A DNA stretch of 62,004 bases from Actinomycetota bacterium (GCA_018268465.1 JAFDWN010000052.1:1-62004), one strand, 5' to 3'. Positions 1 through 9,671 are shown, numbered from the stretch's first letter. Translations and numbers: made by a program. Notes: generated from the sequence alone by a model not told the origin.

Positions 1-24
1 ATTCATCGGTGGATTCAGGTTTAG
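1..24. repeat. 24-bp inverted repeat, left window end
   Basis: The first 24 bases are the exact reverse complement of 61976-61999. The match stops sharply at base 25. A repeated element whose termini are inverted repeats, flanking this segment on both sides, would give exactly this pattern at the two ends of an assembled contig. The family of the element is not recognised. Confidence 0.8.
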
Positions 25-420
25 CGGTGCCAGACACCCCCGCCGCCGTTTACCCTGGGGGTATGACCGAGGGACGTAGCGCTCAAGCCCGGTCCCGCGG
101 GGCCGGGTTAGCGCATCAACCTCCCTTTCTCGGGGCCACCGGGCCGACGCTGGTATTCGATGCATCGCTACACAACGCTAAGTGGGACACCTCCTCGGGT
201 GGCTGCGAAGTAGCTGGGGCTTCACAGGTGACCACCCAGGCTGGGCTGGTTGATCACGTAGCAGAGCTGATCGCGCGACTTGCGAGCGCCTCTAAGACTG
301 TTTGCCAGTTTCGAGATAGCACCCTCGGGTGGGCACTCGATCAGAAGGTGGATGTAGTCAACGCTGCGGCCGCGCCTAAAGTCCGACTCAGGTGTCATAG
401 GCCGCTGTTATTTTCGGGGC
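25..420. other. Region upstream of tnpB, no clear gene
   Basis: No convincing gene is seen here. One long plus-strand frame crosses it and runs on through tnpB out of register, so it is probably non-coding. A stretch at about 230-360 translates to a helical-looking peptide and could be a remnant of an interrupted gene, but this is weak. The left boundary of the TnpB element should lie in the last part of this region, before the GTG at 421; I cannot place it. Confidence 0.4.
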
Positions 421-1566
421 GTGCAGCTCCGATACAACTACCGCGTCTATCCGACGCCGAGCCAGCGCGGCGCGCTGGCCCGGGCGTTCGGGTGCGCGCG
501 GGTGGTGTTCAACGACTGCATCCGGCTTCGGCAGACGTCCCACGCGGCCGGCGTGAAGATCAGCGATACCGACGTGCAGAGGCGTGTGGTCACCGCCGCG
601 AAAGCCACACCGGAGCGGGCCTGGCTGTCCGACGTGTCGTCGGTGGTGTTGGTACAGGCTTTTCAGGACGCGAGGGTGGCGTACCGCAACTTCTTCGACT
701 CCCTCTCAGGCAAGCGCAAGGGCCGCAAAGTGGGAGCCCCCCGGTACCGGTCGCGCAAAGACAACCGGCAGGCAATCCGGCTTACCCGCAACGGATTCAG
801 CCTGCGACCGAACGGGAAGCTGTATGCCGCGAAAATTGGCGAACTCAAAGTCGCATGGTCGCGGGACCTCCCTTCGGAGCCGTCGAGCGTGGCGATCATC
901 AAGGACGCCGCTGGCCGCTACTTTGCATCATTCGTGGTGCAGCTCGACGACGCACCACTACCCCCGGTGGAGTGCGAGGTGGGCATCGACCTGGGACTCA
1001 CCACATTCGCGGTCCTGTCCACCGGCAAGACCATCACCTCACCGAAATTCTTCCGTCGCGCCGAACGCACACTACGGAAAGCGCAACAGAACTTGGCCCG
1101 CAAGCAGCGGGGCAGCAACAACCGGGCCAAGGCGTGCATCATCGTCGCCAAGGCTCACGCCAAAGTGCGGGACTCCCGGCTGGACTGGGCGCACAAGCAC
1201 TCGACGCAGATCATCCGCGAGAACCAAGCGGTCTACGTCGAGGACTTGTGCGTCAACGGTCTAGCGCGTACCCGTATGGCGAAATCAGTCCACGACGCCG
1301 GGTGGGCGATCTTCACCCGGCTACTGGAGGAGAAAGCCACCAGGTATGGCCGGACCTTCGGCAGAGTGGACCGATTCTTCCCGTCGTCGCAACGGTGCTC
1401 CCAGTGCGGCGCGGTGGAAGGCAAAAAGGCGCTCAGCATTCGGGAGTGGACGTGCCGGTGCGGCGCATTCCACGACCGAGACCTGAACGCAGCCAGGAAC
1501 ATTCTCGCCGCAGGACGTGCGGAGAGGCTAAACGCCTGCGGAGAGCCGGTCAGACTCTTCGCCTAG
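421..1566 (+). CDS. tnpB: TnpB-family RNA-guided nuclease (IS607/IS605-type orfB)
   Basis: The 381-residue product has the full TnpB plan: an N-terminal OrfB/HTH region (MQLRYNYRVYPTPSQRGALA), a RuvC-like nuclease split over the protein and a zinc ribbon. Candidate catalytic residues are Asp190 in GIDLG, Glu274 in YVEDL and Asp354 in HDRDLNAARN. Cysteines 326, 329, 345 and 347 form the CxxC...CxC ribbon. TnpB proteins are omega-RNA-guided DNA endonucleases that help IS200/IS605/IS607 elements persist. All key residues are present, so the protein looks functional. No tnpA transposase or serine recombinase is adjacent, so the element is tnpB-only and would move in trans. The start is GTG at 421. 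Confidence 0.93.
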   Translation: MQLRYNYRVYPTPSQRGALARAFGCARVVFNDCIRLRQTSHAAGVKISDTDVQRRVVTAAKATPERAWLSDVSSVVLVQAFQDARVAYRNFFDSLSGKRKGRKVGAPRYRSRKDNRQAIRLTRNGFSLRPNGKLYAAKIGELKVAWSRDLPSEPSSVAIIKDAAGRYFASFVVQLDDAPLPPVECEVGIDLGLTTFAVLSTGKTITSPKFFRRAERTLRKAQQNLARKQRGSNNRAKACIIVAKAHAKVRDSRLDWAHKHSTQIIRENQAVYVEDLCVNGLARTRMAKSVHDAGWAIFTRLLEEKATRYGRTFGRVDRFFPSSQRCSQCGAVEGKKALSIREWTCRCGAFHDRDLNAARNILAAGRAERLNACGEPVRLFA

Positions 1567-1660
1567 CGGAGAGCACGGCTCAGTGAAACAGGAACCCATC
1601 GGAGCGAGCCCCAGGCTCGCAGGAGGAATCCCCACCCTTCAGGGCCGGGAGGACGTCAAA
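1520..1660 (+). ncRNA. Putative omega RNA and right end of TnpB element
   Basis: The last tnpB codons and the following 95 bases have the look of a TnpB right end. They contain several short hairpins and finish with AATCCCCACCCTTCAGGGCC then GGGAGGACGTCAA (to 1659), a form common at the right ends of actinobacterial tnpB elements. In this family the RNA overlaps the tnpB 3' end and its guide is the flanking DNA. Here that guide would begin at about 1660 (AGCGGGCGGGAAAACCC). The exact 5' end is not determined. Confidence 0.5.
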
Positions 1661-2323
1661 GCGGGCGGGAAAACCCACGCCGCCCAAGCAGCATATGTGC
1701 CGCCGCCGAACGGTGGCCCCTATGGGCCGCCCCCTGGCCCCGGCCCATCCGGCTACGGCCCGCCGGCGCCTCCACCGGTGTTGCAGCCCCCACGCCCGGG
1801 ACGCTTGCGGACGGCGCTCGCCGCCGCGGGCATCATCCTCGCCGTGGTTCTGGCGGCATCCGCGCTCATAGTGGCCCTGACAACCCGCTCCAGCAGCAAC
1901 TCGAACAGCGCCGCTCCGCCTGCTGGAGACCCAGCCGCGTCATCCAGCCCCGCGTCCACTGAACAGGCCGACCGCGCACTCTGCACAGCCATCGCACCTC
2001 TGATGACCGAATACGATAAGACTTCAAGCGCTTGGATCGGCCTCGGTGACCCCGGGACCCCAGCCCGAGACGCTGCGCTACCAAAGTTCAAAGCTGATAC
2101 GGAAGAGTGGGTAGGCCGCGTAGAGGCGGTCATGCAGGAACATCCTGGAGTTCAGCCGAGATTAACTCGTACCCTAGAGCGTCACATCGACGACCTCTGG
2201 CTACTGGTCAACAACATCGAGCCTGGCCCCGAGCGGACGTACGACAAGGCCGCGTGGACGGACAGCATGATCGCCTATGGCGGTCCCCTCTCCATCTGCT
2301 ACGACGTGGGCATTCGCTGGTAA
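1583..2323 (+). CDS. Proline-rich single-pass membrane protein, 5' end replaced by TnpB element
   Basis: The open frame starts at a GTG inside the TnpB right end, and its first ~26 residues are translated from the putative omega RNA, so they are not native. The protein proper begins near VPPPNGGPYGPPPG (possible GTG at 1697, no clear ribosome site). It has a Pro/Gly/Tyr-rich cytoplasmic segment, one hydrophobic helix (LRTALAAAGIILAVVLAASA) and an extracytoplasmic domain of about 150 residues with Ser/Asn linkers. It stands 22 bases before the next ESX-associated gene and is probably part of that operon. I infer that the TnpB element inserted at or near the original start. Function is unknown. 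Confidence 0.6.
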   Translation: MKQEPIGASPRLAGGIPTLQGREDVKAGGKTHAAQAAYVPPPNGGPYGPPPGPGPSGYGPPAPPPVLQPPRPGRLRTALAAAGIILAVVLAASALIVALTTRSSSNSNSAAPPAGDPAASSSPASTEQADRALCTAIAPLMTEYDKTSSAWIGLGDPGTPARDAALPKFKADTEEWVGRVEAVMQEHPGVQPRLTRTLERHIDDLWLLVNNIEPGPERTYDKAAWTDSMIAYGGPLSICYDVGIRW

Positions 2324-2345
2324 CTGAAATGGACGGGATCAGCTG

Positions 2346-4880
2346 ATGCCAGCTTCAGCAGCGGTGGCCGCTGGGCCGGGGATGCCGACACGGCCGTACT
2401 CAATGCGCATTCTTGGCGGCTCCTGGCCGTCGACGTCGCCAGAGTCGTGGTCGGAGACCGCGAACGCGCTGAGTAAGAAAAGCGCCGATCTGAGTATGTC
2501 GGCAGCGGCAATCCGCCGCGCCGCCGACGATCTCGGCGGCTCCAATTCGGGGCAGATGATCGACGCGATGTGTGAGCGCGCCTATCGCACGGCACAGACG
2601 GTCATCAACCATTCAGACCTCTACGGCGACATGGCCAAGGCAGTGAAAGAAACGGCTGAGCTGATCTGGCACGTCCGCGGCCGACTCGAAGAGATCGACC
2701 GCAGGGCCCACGAGGAAATCGAACGACTCAAGCAACAGCTCCAGGCCGCGGCAAGCTCGCCATTGGGTGCCGGCGCGGCTATGGCTGCCATCGCTGCGGC
2801 GATTGAAGCCGTCATTGACGCGGCGGCAGCGGAAGCCCGTGCAGCCGATGCAGACACAGCCGCAGCGATCGCCGAACAGGCCGCCAACATCGGCGGCAAC
2901 TCTTCAAACCAAATGCCCGGCAGTGGGCAGATCACCCCCGCCGACCACACAACGCACGCAACCGGGAATGGCGACAACGTTCAGGCGCTCGACACTTTCG
3001 GACCGCGATCAGGGGAACCACCTACACCGCACCAAACTCGACCCGAAAGCAGCGGGGGCACTGGACTTGACAGTGACAGCGCTGGAGAAAACTCCGCGCC
3101 CTCGCCTAGCGATCAGCGGCCGGAAGGGTCGGGTGATCAGGGGGCTGGTACGGAGACTCCCTCGGGTAAGCCGGAAGCTGCGCCCGCAACGCCAGCACCA
3201 GAGAAACTCTCGGACTCGCCTAAGCCCTTCGAGATGCGCCCGGAGGGATCAGGCTCTCAGCTGATGCCGCCTGTCTCTGCTGCGCCAACGACCGGGAGTG
3301 GAGGAGGCGGGTCATCGCCGCTGGGCTCAATCGGGAGTGGGTTTAAGCCGCCCTCGTCGGCTGGGTTGTCGTCGGCGGGGACTGGCGGTCTGTCGCCCAG
3401 TTCGTTGTCTTCCAATGCGGGGCTGTCGTCGTCGCTGCCGTCTTCTGTGTCGCCGGCGGCGGGCGGTCTTCCGTCTGCGGCTGCGGGTGGTGGTGGCGCA
3501 CCGGGGGCGGCTACCTCGTCTGACTTCTCTCGTGGGTTCAATGCGGGCTTGGGCACCGGCTCGGTGTTGCCGCCGCCTGTTGCTCCTCCTCCGGCGCAGC
3601 CGCTGAGTTCGACTACGGGTGCGTCGAGTACGCCGGTCTCGGCCGGTCCCGCGCCGGTGTCGGCGGCTGGCGGGCCTGCCCACGTCGCGTCGCCGGGGCC
3701 CACGGCATCGGGTGTTCCGGCCGGCCACATGGGGTCGATGGGTGCGCCGATGATGCCGCCGGCGGCCGCTCCGGCTGGCCCGCTGCCTCCGTTCAACTCT
3801 GATTTGCAGCCCAGGCAGGTCGCGCCAGCGGGCGCGGGCGCCCCGCCGCCCGCGCCACCGCCATCCCCGCCCGCGGGTGCGGGTCAGGCGACACCGCTTC
3901 CGCCGGGTGTAGTTGCGTCGGGTCTTGGCGCTGCGGCGGCCGGCGCGGCCGCTGGGGCGTGGTCCGTGGCGCCTGATCCGCTACTCGACCAGGCGGTGAA
4001 GTTGCTTCACGAGCTGATGCATGCCTCGCGTGTTTATGGGTGCATCGACTGGTGCGTTGGCATGTTCAAGACGCCGTCGGGGCCGAGGGCGTGTGTTGTG
4101 AGCAATGAGGGCAGCGGCTTCATCCCTCCAGGTGTTTTCCTGCCCAAGTCTGCGGAGTTTGTGTTCTCTGACGGGCACTTGGGGAGGGACTTTCATGCGC
4201 GATGGTTCGGTTGGGTGAATCCAGCCGAGACCATGCTTGCTTACGCGCAGCAGTGCATGCAGAGCAATCCGAATGTTGAGCTGTGGGCGTTGGCCGTCTC
4301 AACGAACCATGGTGGCAACGCCGCACCCGTGCGTGCCGCCGGCCTGCTTCATGTGCAGAACTGTCGACTGGAGGAGTTGGAGAAGCTGGGGATCACGGCC
4401 GATGTGCCGCCGCCTGGCTTGGACGAAACGCGGATTCACCGTTTGCAGACTATGGATCCGGCTGAATACGGGCTCTTAACCAGTGGATCCGTTGTGGATC
4501 GTGCGCGGTTATTGGCGTTGACGATTGCGGCTGTGCGCACTGCGCTGTCGCGCGCCTCGGAGCTGCTGGGCTTCCAGGTGCCTCCGGCGATTCGCCAGGT
4601 CGCTACGGTGATTGAGAATGGCGAGGCGGTGTCGGAGCAGCTGTGGACCGAGCTGGATCTGGCGATGCGCGCGGCTATCCTCGACAGTTCGGGCCAGCGA
4701 CCAGGTCGGGTGGCCGGTGATGTGGGCCCGTCTGCTTATGCGCGGTGTTTCCACAACGTGGCGCGCGCGGCAGAGCTGCTGTTGTGGTGGCGCGGCACGA
4801 CACCGGATTATGTCGAGATCGCCTATACGGCAAGGCATATTGCGAAGGAAGCTGAACTATGGCCCGCGATGGCCGCTTGA
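2346..4880 (+). CDS. Large ESX-associated protein with C-terminal Rv3899c-like region
   Basis: The product has 844 residues in three parts. Residues ~25-170 are helical and Ala/Glu-rich, resembling WXG100-type ESX substrates. Residues ~170-530 are a low-complexity Gly/Ser/Pro linker. Residues ~540-844 are a compact domain (from DPLLDQAVKLLHELMHAS to AELWPAMAA) that resembles the DUF5632/DUF5631 region of ESX-linked proteins such as Rv3899c. The resemblance is from recall of the family. Its place directly before the ESX genes supports a role as a secreted effector or accessory factor. An internal ATG at residue 13 is an alternative start. No enzymatic motif was recognised. Confidence 0.75.
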   Translation: MPASAAVAAGPGMPTRPYSMRILGGSWPSTSPESWSETANALSKKSADLSMSAAAIRRAADDLGGSNSGQMIDAMCERAYRTAQTVINHSDLYGDMAKAVKETAELIWHVRGRLEEIDRRAHEEIERLKQQLQAAASSPLGAGAAMAAIAAAIEAVIDAAAAEARAADADTAAAIAEQAANIGGNSSNQMPGSGQITPADHTTHATGNGDNVQALDTFGPRSGEPPTPHQTRPESSGGTGLDSDSAGENSAPSPSDQRPEGSGDQGAGTETPSGKPEAAPATPAPEKLSDSPKPFEMRPEGSGSQLMPPVSAAPTTGSGGGGSSPLGSIGSGFKPPSSAGLSSAGTGGLSPSSLSSNAGLSSSLPSSVSPAAGGLPSAAAGGGGAPGAATSSDFSRGFNAGLGTGSVLPPPVAPPPAQPLSSTTGASSTPVSAGPAPVSAAGGPAHVASPGPTASGVPAGHMGSMGAPMMPPAAAPAGPLPPFNSDLQPRQVAPAGAGAPPPAPPPSPPAGAGQATPLPPGVVASGLGAAAAGAAAGAWSVAPDPLLDQAVKLLHELMHASRVYGCIDWCVGMFKTPSGPRACVVSNEGSGFIPPGVFLPKSAEFVFSDGHLGRDFHARWFGWVNPAETMLAYAQQCMQSNPNVELWALAVSTNHGGNAAPVRAAGLLHVQNCRLEELEKLGITADVPPPGLDETRIHRLQTMDPAEYGLLTSGSVVDRARLLALTIAAVRTALSRASELLGFQVPPAIRQVATVIENGEAVSEQLWTELDLAMRAAILDSSGQRPGRVAGDVGPSAYARCFHNVARAAELLLWWRGTTPDYVEIAYTARHIAKEAELWPAMAA

Positions 4881-4894
4881 GGGGAGTTGTGTAG

Positions 4895-5410
4895 ATGCCT
4901 GCAGTATCTGGGGGCGCGAAGCCGATTGAGGTGTTGCCCGCGGCGGTGACTGGCACTGCCCAGTCGATCGCTGGGGAGGTGAGCCGGTCGGCGCAGCCTG
5001 GCCCGGTGCCGATGCCTGCGGGGGGCATTTCGCCGATCGATGTCGCCGCCAACGCCGTGGCCGTCGCGGTGGCCGAGAATGTCGCGCACTGCTCGGCGAC
5101 GCTGGCGCCGGAGCCCATCGAAGGGGTTCAGAAGGCCGAGACCGCCACGACCGAGCTTCGGGGGCAGGACACTGAGAGCGCCGCCGACATCAGGTCGGTC
5201 GCTCAGACTATGCAGCCGATGCCGCCGCCGGGGGCCAGCGGCGGCGGGGGCGCACCGAGCATTCGCCCGGTCAGCAATACCGGCGCGGATAGTTGGCATT
5301 GGGAGTACGACCACAACGGGCTGATGGTCAGGGTTGATGACGTCGAGCCAATTGATCCGGGCGGCGCGGCCGGGGGTGGTTTCGGCGGGCTTGCCCCGGT
5401 GGGCCCCTGA
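4895..5410 (+). CDS. Small ESX-locus protein, unknown function
   Basis: This 171-residue protein starts 14 bases after the previous stop, with GGGGAG upstream as a ribosome site. The N-terminal ~110 residues are Ala/Val-rich and could fold as a helical hairpin of the Esx/EspC kind. A Gly/Pro linker follows, then a short conserved-looking C-terminal module with SWHWEYDHNG. There is no signal peptide and no membrane helix. Co-transcription with the upstream protein and position just before eccC suggest a type VII substrate or chaperone. I cannot assign a named family. Confidence 0.65.
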   Translation: MPAVSGGAKPIEVLPAAVTGTAQSIAGEVSRSAQPGPVPMPAGGISPIDVAANAVAVAVAENVAHCSATLAPEPIEGVQKAETATTELRGQDTESAADIRSVAQTMQPMPPPGASGGGGAPSIRPVSNTGADSWHWEYDHNGLMVRVDDVEPIDPGGAAGGGFGGLAPVGP

Positions 5411-5466
5411 CAGTTCGGTCGCGCTTGTTGCGTGAAGGGGGTCGCAGCATGGTTATCGGGCGCTCT

Positions 5467-5506
5467 GAAATTGGCGCCGATATAGCCCCCTGGACGGGGT
5501 TAGGGT
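5467..5506 (+). promoter_or_regulatory. Shared plasmid promoter, eccC (leaderless)
   Basis: The box GAAATTGGCGCCGAT starts at 5467, GCGC is at 5474 and TAGGGT lies exactly 27 bases on at 5501-5506. The GTG of eccC starts 13 bases after the first T of TAGGGT, where a mycobacterial transcript would be expected to begin, and no ribosome site is seen. Confidence 0.65.
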
Positions 5507-5513
5507 CGGATAC

Positions 5514-8500
5514 GTGACCACTCAACAGTTCAGGCGGCCCGGCCCGATTGCACGCCCGCCGGCGACGGCGGGCGGCAAGATCGCGATTGATCCGCCGATT
5601 CCGGCGCCGATCCCGCCGCCGCGCAGTGTGTGGGGGATTGTGCTGCCGATCGTTCTGATTGTCGGTGTGATCGGGTTTATCGTCGCGATGTACATGTCCG
5701 GAATGCGTAGCTTCGCATCGGGTTTCGGCATTTTCGGGATCATGATGCTGATCGGCATGGCGGGCATGCTGTTCCGCGGCCGCGGAGCGGCGCAGAAGAT
5801 GTCCTGGGGTGAGCTGCGGCAGTACCGGGCCAACTATTTCGCCCGCCAGGACGATGTGCGCGATGAGATCGAGGTGCAGCGCCGCGCCCAGTTTGATCAT
5901 CGCGAGCATTTCCATTGGGACCCGGCCAAACTCGTTGCCGCGGTAGGCACCGAACGCATGTGGGAACGCTCGCCGAGTTCGGATGAGTTCGGCGAGGTCC
6001 GGGTTGGGGTCGGCAAGGTCAAGCTCGCCATGACGATTGAGAAGCCGAAGATTCCCGAGGCATCACAGATCGAACCGGCCACCGGTCACGCCCTGCGCAA
6101 GTTTCTGCTGGAGCAGGAATACATCGACGACATGGCCAAGGTGATTTGGCTGCAACGCTTCGCGGGCGTCTCGTTCATCGGGGATATGGACGAGGCACGC
6201 GCTCTGCTGCGGGCGATGGTGTGCCAGCTTGCGGCATTCCACAGCCCCGCCGACCTCCAGATTCTGGTGGTCAGCGACGCCCCGTCGGTGTGGGACTGGA
6301 CGAAGTGGCTGCCACATATGCAGCATCACAGCAAGCGCGACGGCTGCGGTGAGCGCCGGCTGCTGTTTTCCTCCCCGGCTCAGCTGGAGGAGTTTTTCGA
6401 CGAGGCGGAGCTTCCGCGTAGCGAGTGGACGCCCCCGGCCAGCGGGTTGCATGGCGCGGGGAACACCGTTCTGCCGTTTCGGGTGATCATCGACGACAAC
6501 TGCGGAACCCCCGAGGACTGGGCCGGCCTGACTGGCAGCGCCGGGTATGCCGGCACCTGCTTTGTGCGCCTGGCACCGTCGGTGCCGCCGCCGTCGCCGC
6601 ATGATGCGTTCGGGACGAAGAGTTGGATCGGGTTTTCCCCGGAGACCACGTACCGCCTCGTGGGCGGTGCGCTGCGCAAGCGACTGCCCGCCGAGGACCT
6701 CACACCGTTTAGCGGTGTTCAGCATCCGTCCTCGGACGAGCTCGAGGACGCCTTCTACGCCAAGGCCGACCAGCTGTCGATCACCGCAGCGGAGCGGTTC
6801 GCTCGGGCGATGGCCCGCTTCCGCGCCTCCGGCGGGGTCACCACGGTCACCGATTCCGGCCACCAGCAACGCACGTTGCTTGACGCGGTGGGGGTGCGGG
6901 ACCCCCGCAACCTCGACGTGGACCGCCTGTGGTCCCCGCGCCGCAGCCAGGGCCCGGAGTGGATGCGCTTCCCGGTCGGTCTCGATGAGAGCGGCCAGGT
7001 GGTCGACCTGGATCTCAAAGAGGGCAGCCAGCAGGGCATGGGCATGCATTCGCTGTTCATCGGCACGACCGGCGCGGGCAAGTCCGAGGGCATCATCACC
7101 GAGGTCGCCTCGATGGCGTTGACCCATTCGCCGGAGGTCGCCAATGTGGTGTTCTTCGACTTCAAGCTGAAATCAGCTGCCGGTGTGCTCGAACAGTTCC
7201 CGCATGTGGTGGCCAGTGTCAGCAACCTCGGCGATGAGCGCCACCTTGTCGGCCGCATGTATGAGGCGCTGGAAGGCGAGCTTGATCGTCGCGGCGCTCT
7301 GTGCAACGCCGCCGGCCCGGACGTGGTGGATCTGACGGTTTACAACCAGCGGCGGCTCACTGATCCCTCGCTGCCGCCGGTGCCGGTGCTGTGGGTCATC
7401 GCCGACGAGTACCAGGAGCTGCTCAGCGACCGCGACTGGGGCGATAAGTTCCGCAGCTTGTTCTGGCGGATCATGCGCCAGGGCCGTGCCTATCACATGT
7501 TTTTGCAGCTGGTCGGCCAGACCGTCGACACCCAGAAGCTGCGCGACATCCGCAAGCTGCTCGGCTTCACCATCGCCGGTCGCACTGGCACGGAGGAAGA
7601 TTCCCGCGAGGCCCTCGGTGTGGGGATCGCCGCCAAGATCGACGAGAAAGGCGCGGAGGGAACTGCTTTCCTGCGGGTGGCGCAGCGCCAGCCACGCCAG
7701 TTCCGATTCTTCTATTCCTCGGCTGATTTCGTTCCCCAGACCGGACCCGACGACAGCCGGCCGCTAGAGGCCGGCACATGGTTCGAGCCCCGCGCTTTCA
7801 CGGCCGAAGAGGCCGCCGACATTGATGGCCTGCTGGCCGAGCCGGTCGAACGCGACGCTGCCCCGGCGCCGGTCGCGGAGGCCGCCAGCGTGAAGATCAT
7901 CGACGCGGTGATTGGTTCTCTGCAGGCGACGGGGGCCGCCCCGCCGCGCCAGCTGTGGCTGCCCCCATTGGGTGCCCCGCCGGCCGCCGACGATCTGGTG
8001 GCTCGACTGCGCGGCAAGCCGTGGGATGTCGACTACGGCCAGAACCCAGGCCTGGTGTTGCCGGTGGCGCTGGAGGATCGCCCACGTCAGCACCGCCAGG
8101 ATGTCTGCTACCTGAACATGCTGGAAAGTAGCGCGCTCATTGTCGGTGCCCCCCGTATGGGCCATACCAACGCGGTCATGACCATGATCACCGCGGGTGC
8201 GTTGATGTACCGGCCGGAGCGGGTGCAGTTCTACTGCATCGCCGCCAGTGGCCCGCAATTGGCAGCGTTGAACGATCTTCCGCATGTAGCGGCCGTGGCG
8301 GCTCTACACGACACCGAGGGCGTCACCCGCTTGCTGGCCACCGTGCGCGGCATCGTCGAGGAGCGCGAACGGCTTTTCGCCACCCGCGGCCTGGACATGG
8401 AGCAGGTGCGGGCGGCGAAATTCGGCCCGAACCCGACCGATATCGGCGTCTCCGGCGGTGATGTGGTGCTGGTCATCGACGGCTGGGGCAACTTCAACGA

Positions 8501-9671
8501 CGCCAACCAAAAATGGGTTGACCAGGTGATGTCGCTGATGCGCGCGGGCAACTACGGGGTCCGCACGATCGTCACCCACACCAGCTACCTGTCGAAGATC
8601 AACACCCAGGTCAAGAACCTGTCCACGGAGCGCATCGAGTTGCGGATGACCGATGAGCGGGAATCCGAGCTGGGCCGGCGCGACCCCACGGTCAACCGGG
8701 GCAAAGAGGTCCCGAATAAGCCAGGACACGGCCTCAGCGCCGCCGGCTTCCACATCATGATCGGCGAGCCGGTGCTGGCCAATGATCCGTCCGGCCACAT
8801 CGACGCTCGCGGTGTCGGCGCAGTGGTCCGCCGGGTGGCCGGAGTGGAGAAATTCGCCGAGGTGAAACGCCTGCCGGAGATGGTGCCGCTGTCTGATGTG
8901 TTGGCGCGGGTCAACGGCGGCGCCCAACGCGACCTGGTTCCGTTCGGTCTGTCGGAGTCCGATCTGGGCCCGGCCTACGTCGACTTCGCCGAGAACCCCC
9001 ACGCGGTAGTCGTGGGCCGCGCGCAATCGGGACGCTCGGCGTTCCTGCGCACGATGATGCACAGCGTCATGGCCCACTACAGTCCCGATGAGGCCACCAT
9101 TGTGTTGATTGATCCGCGCCGCCGCCACATGGGCGTGGTGCCCGAGGAGACGTGGCTGTCGCGCTACGCCTACACCCTCAACGACATCAAAAAGGCTGCG
9201 GGGGAGTTGAAGGAGCTGTTCGACAAGCGCACCCCGCCGCCGGGCACCAGTCCCACGGAGATGCTGAAACGCCAGTTCTGGACCGGCCGCAAGATCTTCG
9301 TCTTCGCCGATGACGTCACGTCGTGGAACTCGGCACAGAATCCGCTGATGGAGTTGGCCGACTACGTGGAAACGGCCGACCAGCTGGGCATGCACATCAT
9401 CGCGGCCGCCGACATCAAGCTGTGGAGTTTCCAGGCGTCGGGCAACAGCATGCTCGGCCGACTGGCCGGCGCCCTGCAACCGACGATCATTCTGGACGGC
9501 CGCCGAGAACACGGCCCGATCATCAGCGGTGTCTACGCCGAGCCTCAACGTCAAGGTAAAGGCATCTACGTGCACCCCGGCGGCACCACCGATGGTGTGC
9601 TGGTGGCCTGGACACCCGAACCGGTGCGCTCAACACCTCCTCGGCATTCCTCCCCGATGGGCCAGAGCTAA
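5514..9671 (+). CDS. eccC: ESX type VII secretion ATPase EccC (fused a/b form)
   Basis: EccC is the FtsK/SpoIIIE-type motor that recognises ESX substrates and drives export through the EccB/C/D/E membrane complex. The 1385-residue protein has two N-terminal membrane helices (about 38-62 and 66-86), then a DUF-like stalk and three ATPase domains. The first P-loop is intact (GTTGAGKS, 517-524) with Walker B VLWVIADEYQ. The second (GAPRMGHT, from 878) and third (GRAQSGRS, from 1168) lack the P-loop lysine. That fits the known division in EccC, where domain 1 is the hydrolytic one. The single-chain form resembles EccC of ESX-2 to ESX-5 rather than the split EccCa1/EccCb1. The gene has its own promoter and leads the PE/PPE/esx block. 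Confidence 0.96.
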   Translation: MTTQQFRRPGPIARPPATAGGKIAIDPPIPAPIPPPRSVWGIVLPIVLIVGVIGFIVAMYMSGMRSFASGFGIFGIMMLIGMAGMLFRGRGAAQKMSWGELRQYRANYFARQDDVRDEIEVQRRAQFDHREHFHWDPAKLVAAVGTERMWERSPSSDEFGEVRVGVGKVKLAMTIEKPKIPEASQIEPATGHALRKFLLEQEYIDDMAKVIWLQRFAGVSFIGDMDEARALLRAMVCQLAAFHSPADLQILVVSDAPSVWDWTKWLPHMQHHSKRDGCGERRLLFSSPAQLEEFFDEAELPRSEWTPPASGLHGAGNTVLPFRVIIDDNCGTPEDWAGLTGSAGYAGTCFVRLAPSVPPPSPHDAFGTKSWIGFSPETTYRLVGGALRKRLPAEDLTPFSGVQHPSSDELEDAFYAKADQLSITAAERFARAMARFRASGGVTTVTDSGHQQRTLLDAVGVRDPRNLDVDRLWSPRRSQGPEWMRFPVGLDESGQVVDLDLKEGSQQGMGMHSLFIGTTGAGKSEGIITEVASMALTHSPEVANVVFFDFKLKSAAGVLEQFPHVVASVSNLGDERHLVGRMYEALEGELDRRGALCNAAGPDVVDLTVYNQRRLTDPSLPPVPVLWVIADEYQELLSDRDWGDKFRSLFWRIMRQGRAYHMFLQLVGQTVDTQKLRDIRKLLGFTIAGRTGTEEDSREALGVGIAAKIDEKGAEGTAFLRVAQRQPRQFRFFYSSADFVPQTGPDDSRPLEAGTWFEPRAFTAEEAADIDGLLAEPVERDAAPAPVAEAASVKIIDAVIGSLQATGAAPPRQLWLPPLGAPPAADDLVARLRGKPWDVDYGQNPGLVLPVALEDRPRQHRQDVCYLNMLESSALIVGAPRMGHTNAVMTMITAGALMYRPERVQFYCIAASGPQLAALNDLPHVAAVAALHDTEGVTRLLATVRGIVEERERLFATRGLDMEQVRAAKFGPNPTDIGVSGGDVVLVIDGWGNFNDANQKWVDQVMSLMRAGNYGVRTIVTHTSYLSKINTQVKNLSTERIELRMTDERESELGRRDPTVNRGKEVPNKPGHGLSAAGFHIMIGEPVLANDPSGHIDARGVGAVVRRVAGVEKFAEVKRLPEMVPLSDVLARVNGGAQRDLVPFGLSESDLGPAYVDFAENPHAVVVGRAQSGRSAFLRTMMHSVMAHYSPDEATIVLIDPRRRHMGVVPEETWLSRYAYTLNDIKKAAGELKELFDKRTPPPGTSPTEMLKRQFWTGRKIFVFADDVTSWNSAQNPLMELADYVETADQLGMHIIAAADIKLWSFQASGNSMLGRLAGALQPTIILDGRREHGPIISGVYAEPQRQGKGIYVHPGGTTDGVLVAWTPEPVRSTPPRHSSPMGQS

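Noticed and set aside
9-1586. Long plus-strand open frame across the first 1.6 kb
   Set aside because: It overlaps tnpB in another register; tnpB has all family motifs and the long frame is Arg/Pro-rich like other high-GC shadows.
3300-3900. Repeat array or CRISPR-like pattern in the Gly/Ser/Pro-coding stretch
   Set aside because: The periodicity comes from low-complexity codons (GGC, TCG, CCG); there are no fixed repeats with unique spacers.
6063-7127. 354-residue minus-strand frame opposite eccC
   Set aside because: It lies wholly within eccC, shows no domain pattern, and its His/Gln/Arg-rich composition is typical of an antisense shadow.
8304-9575. 423-residue minus-strand frame opposite the end of eccC
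   Set aside because: Shadow of eccC codon bias; no start context and no recognisable motif.
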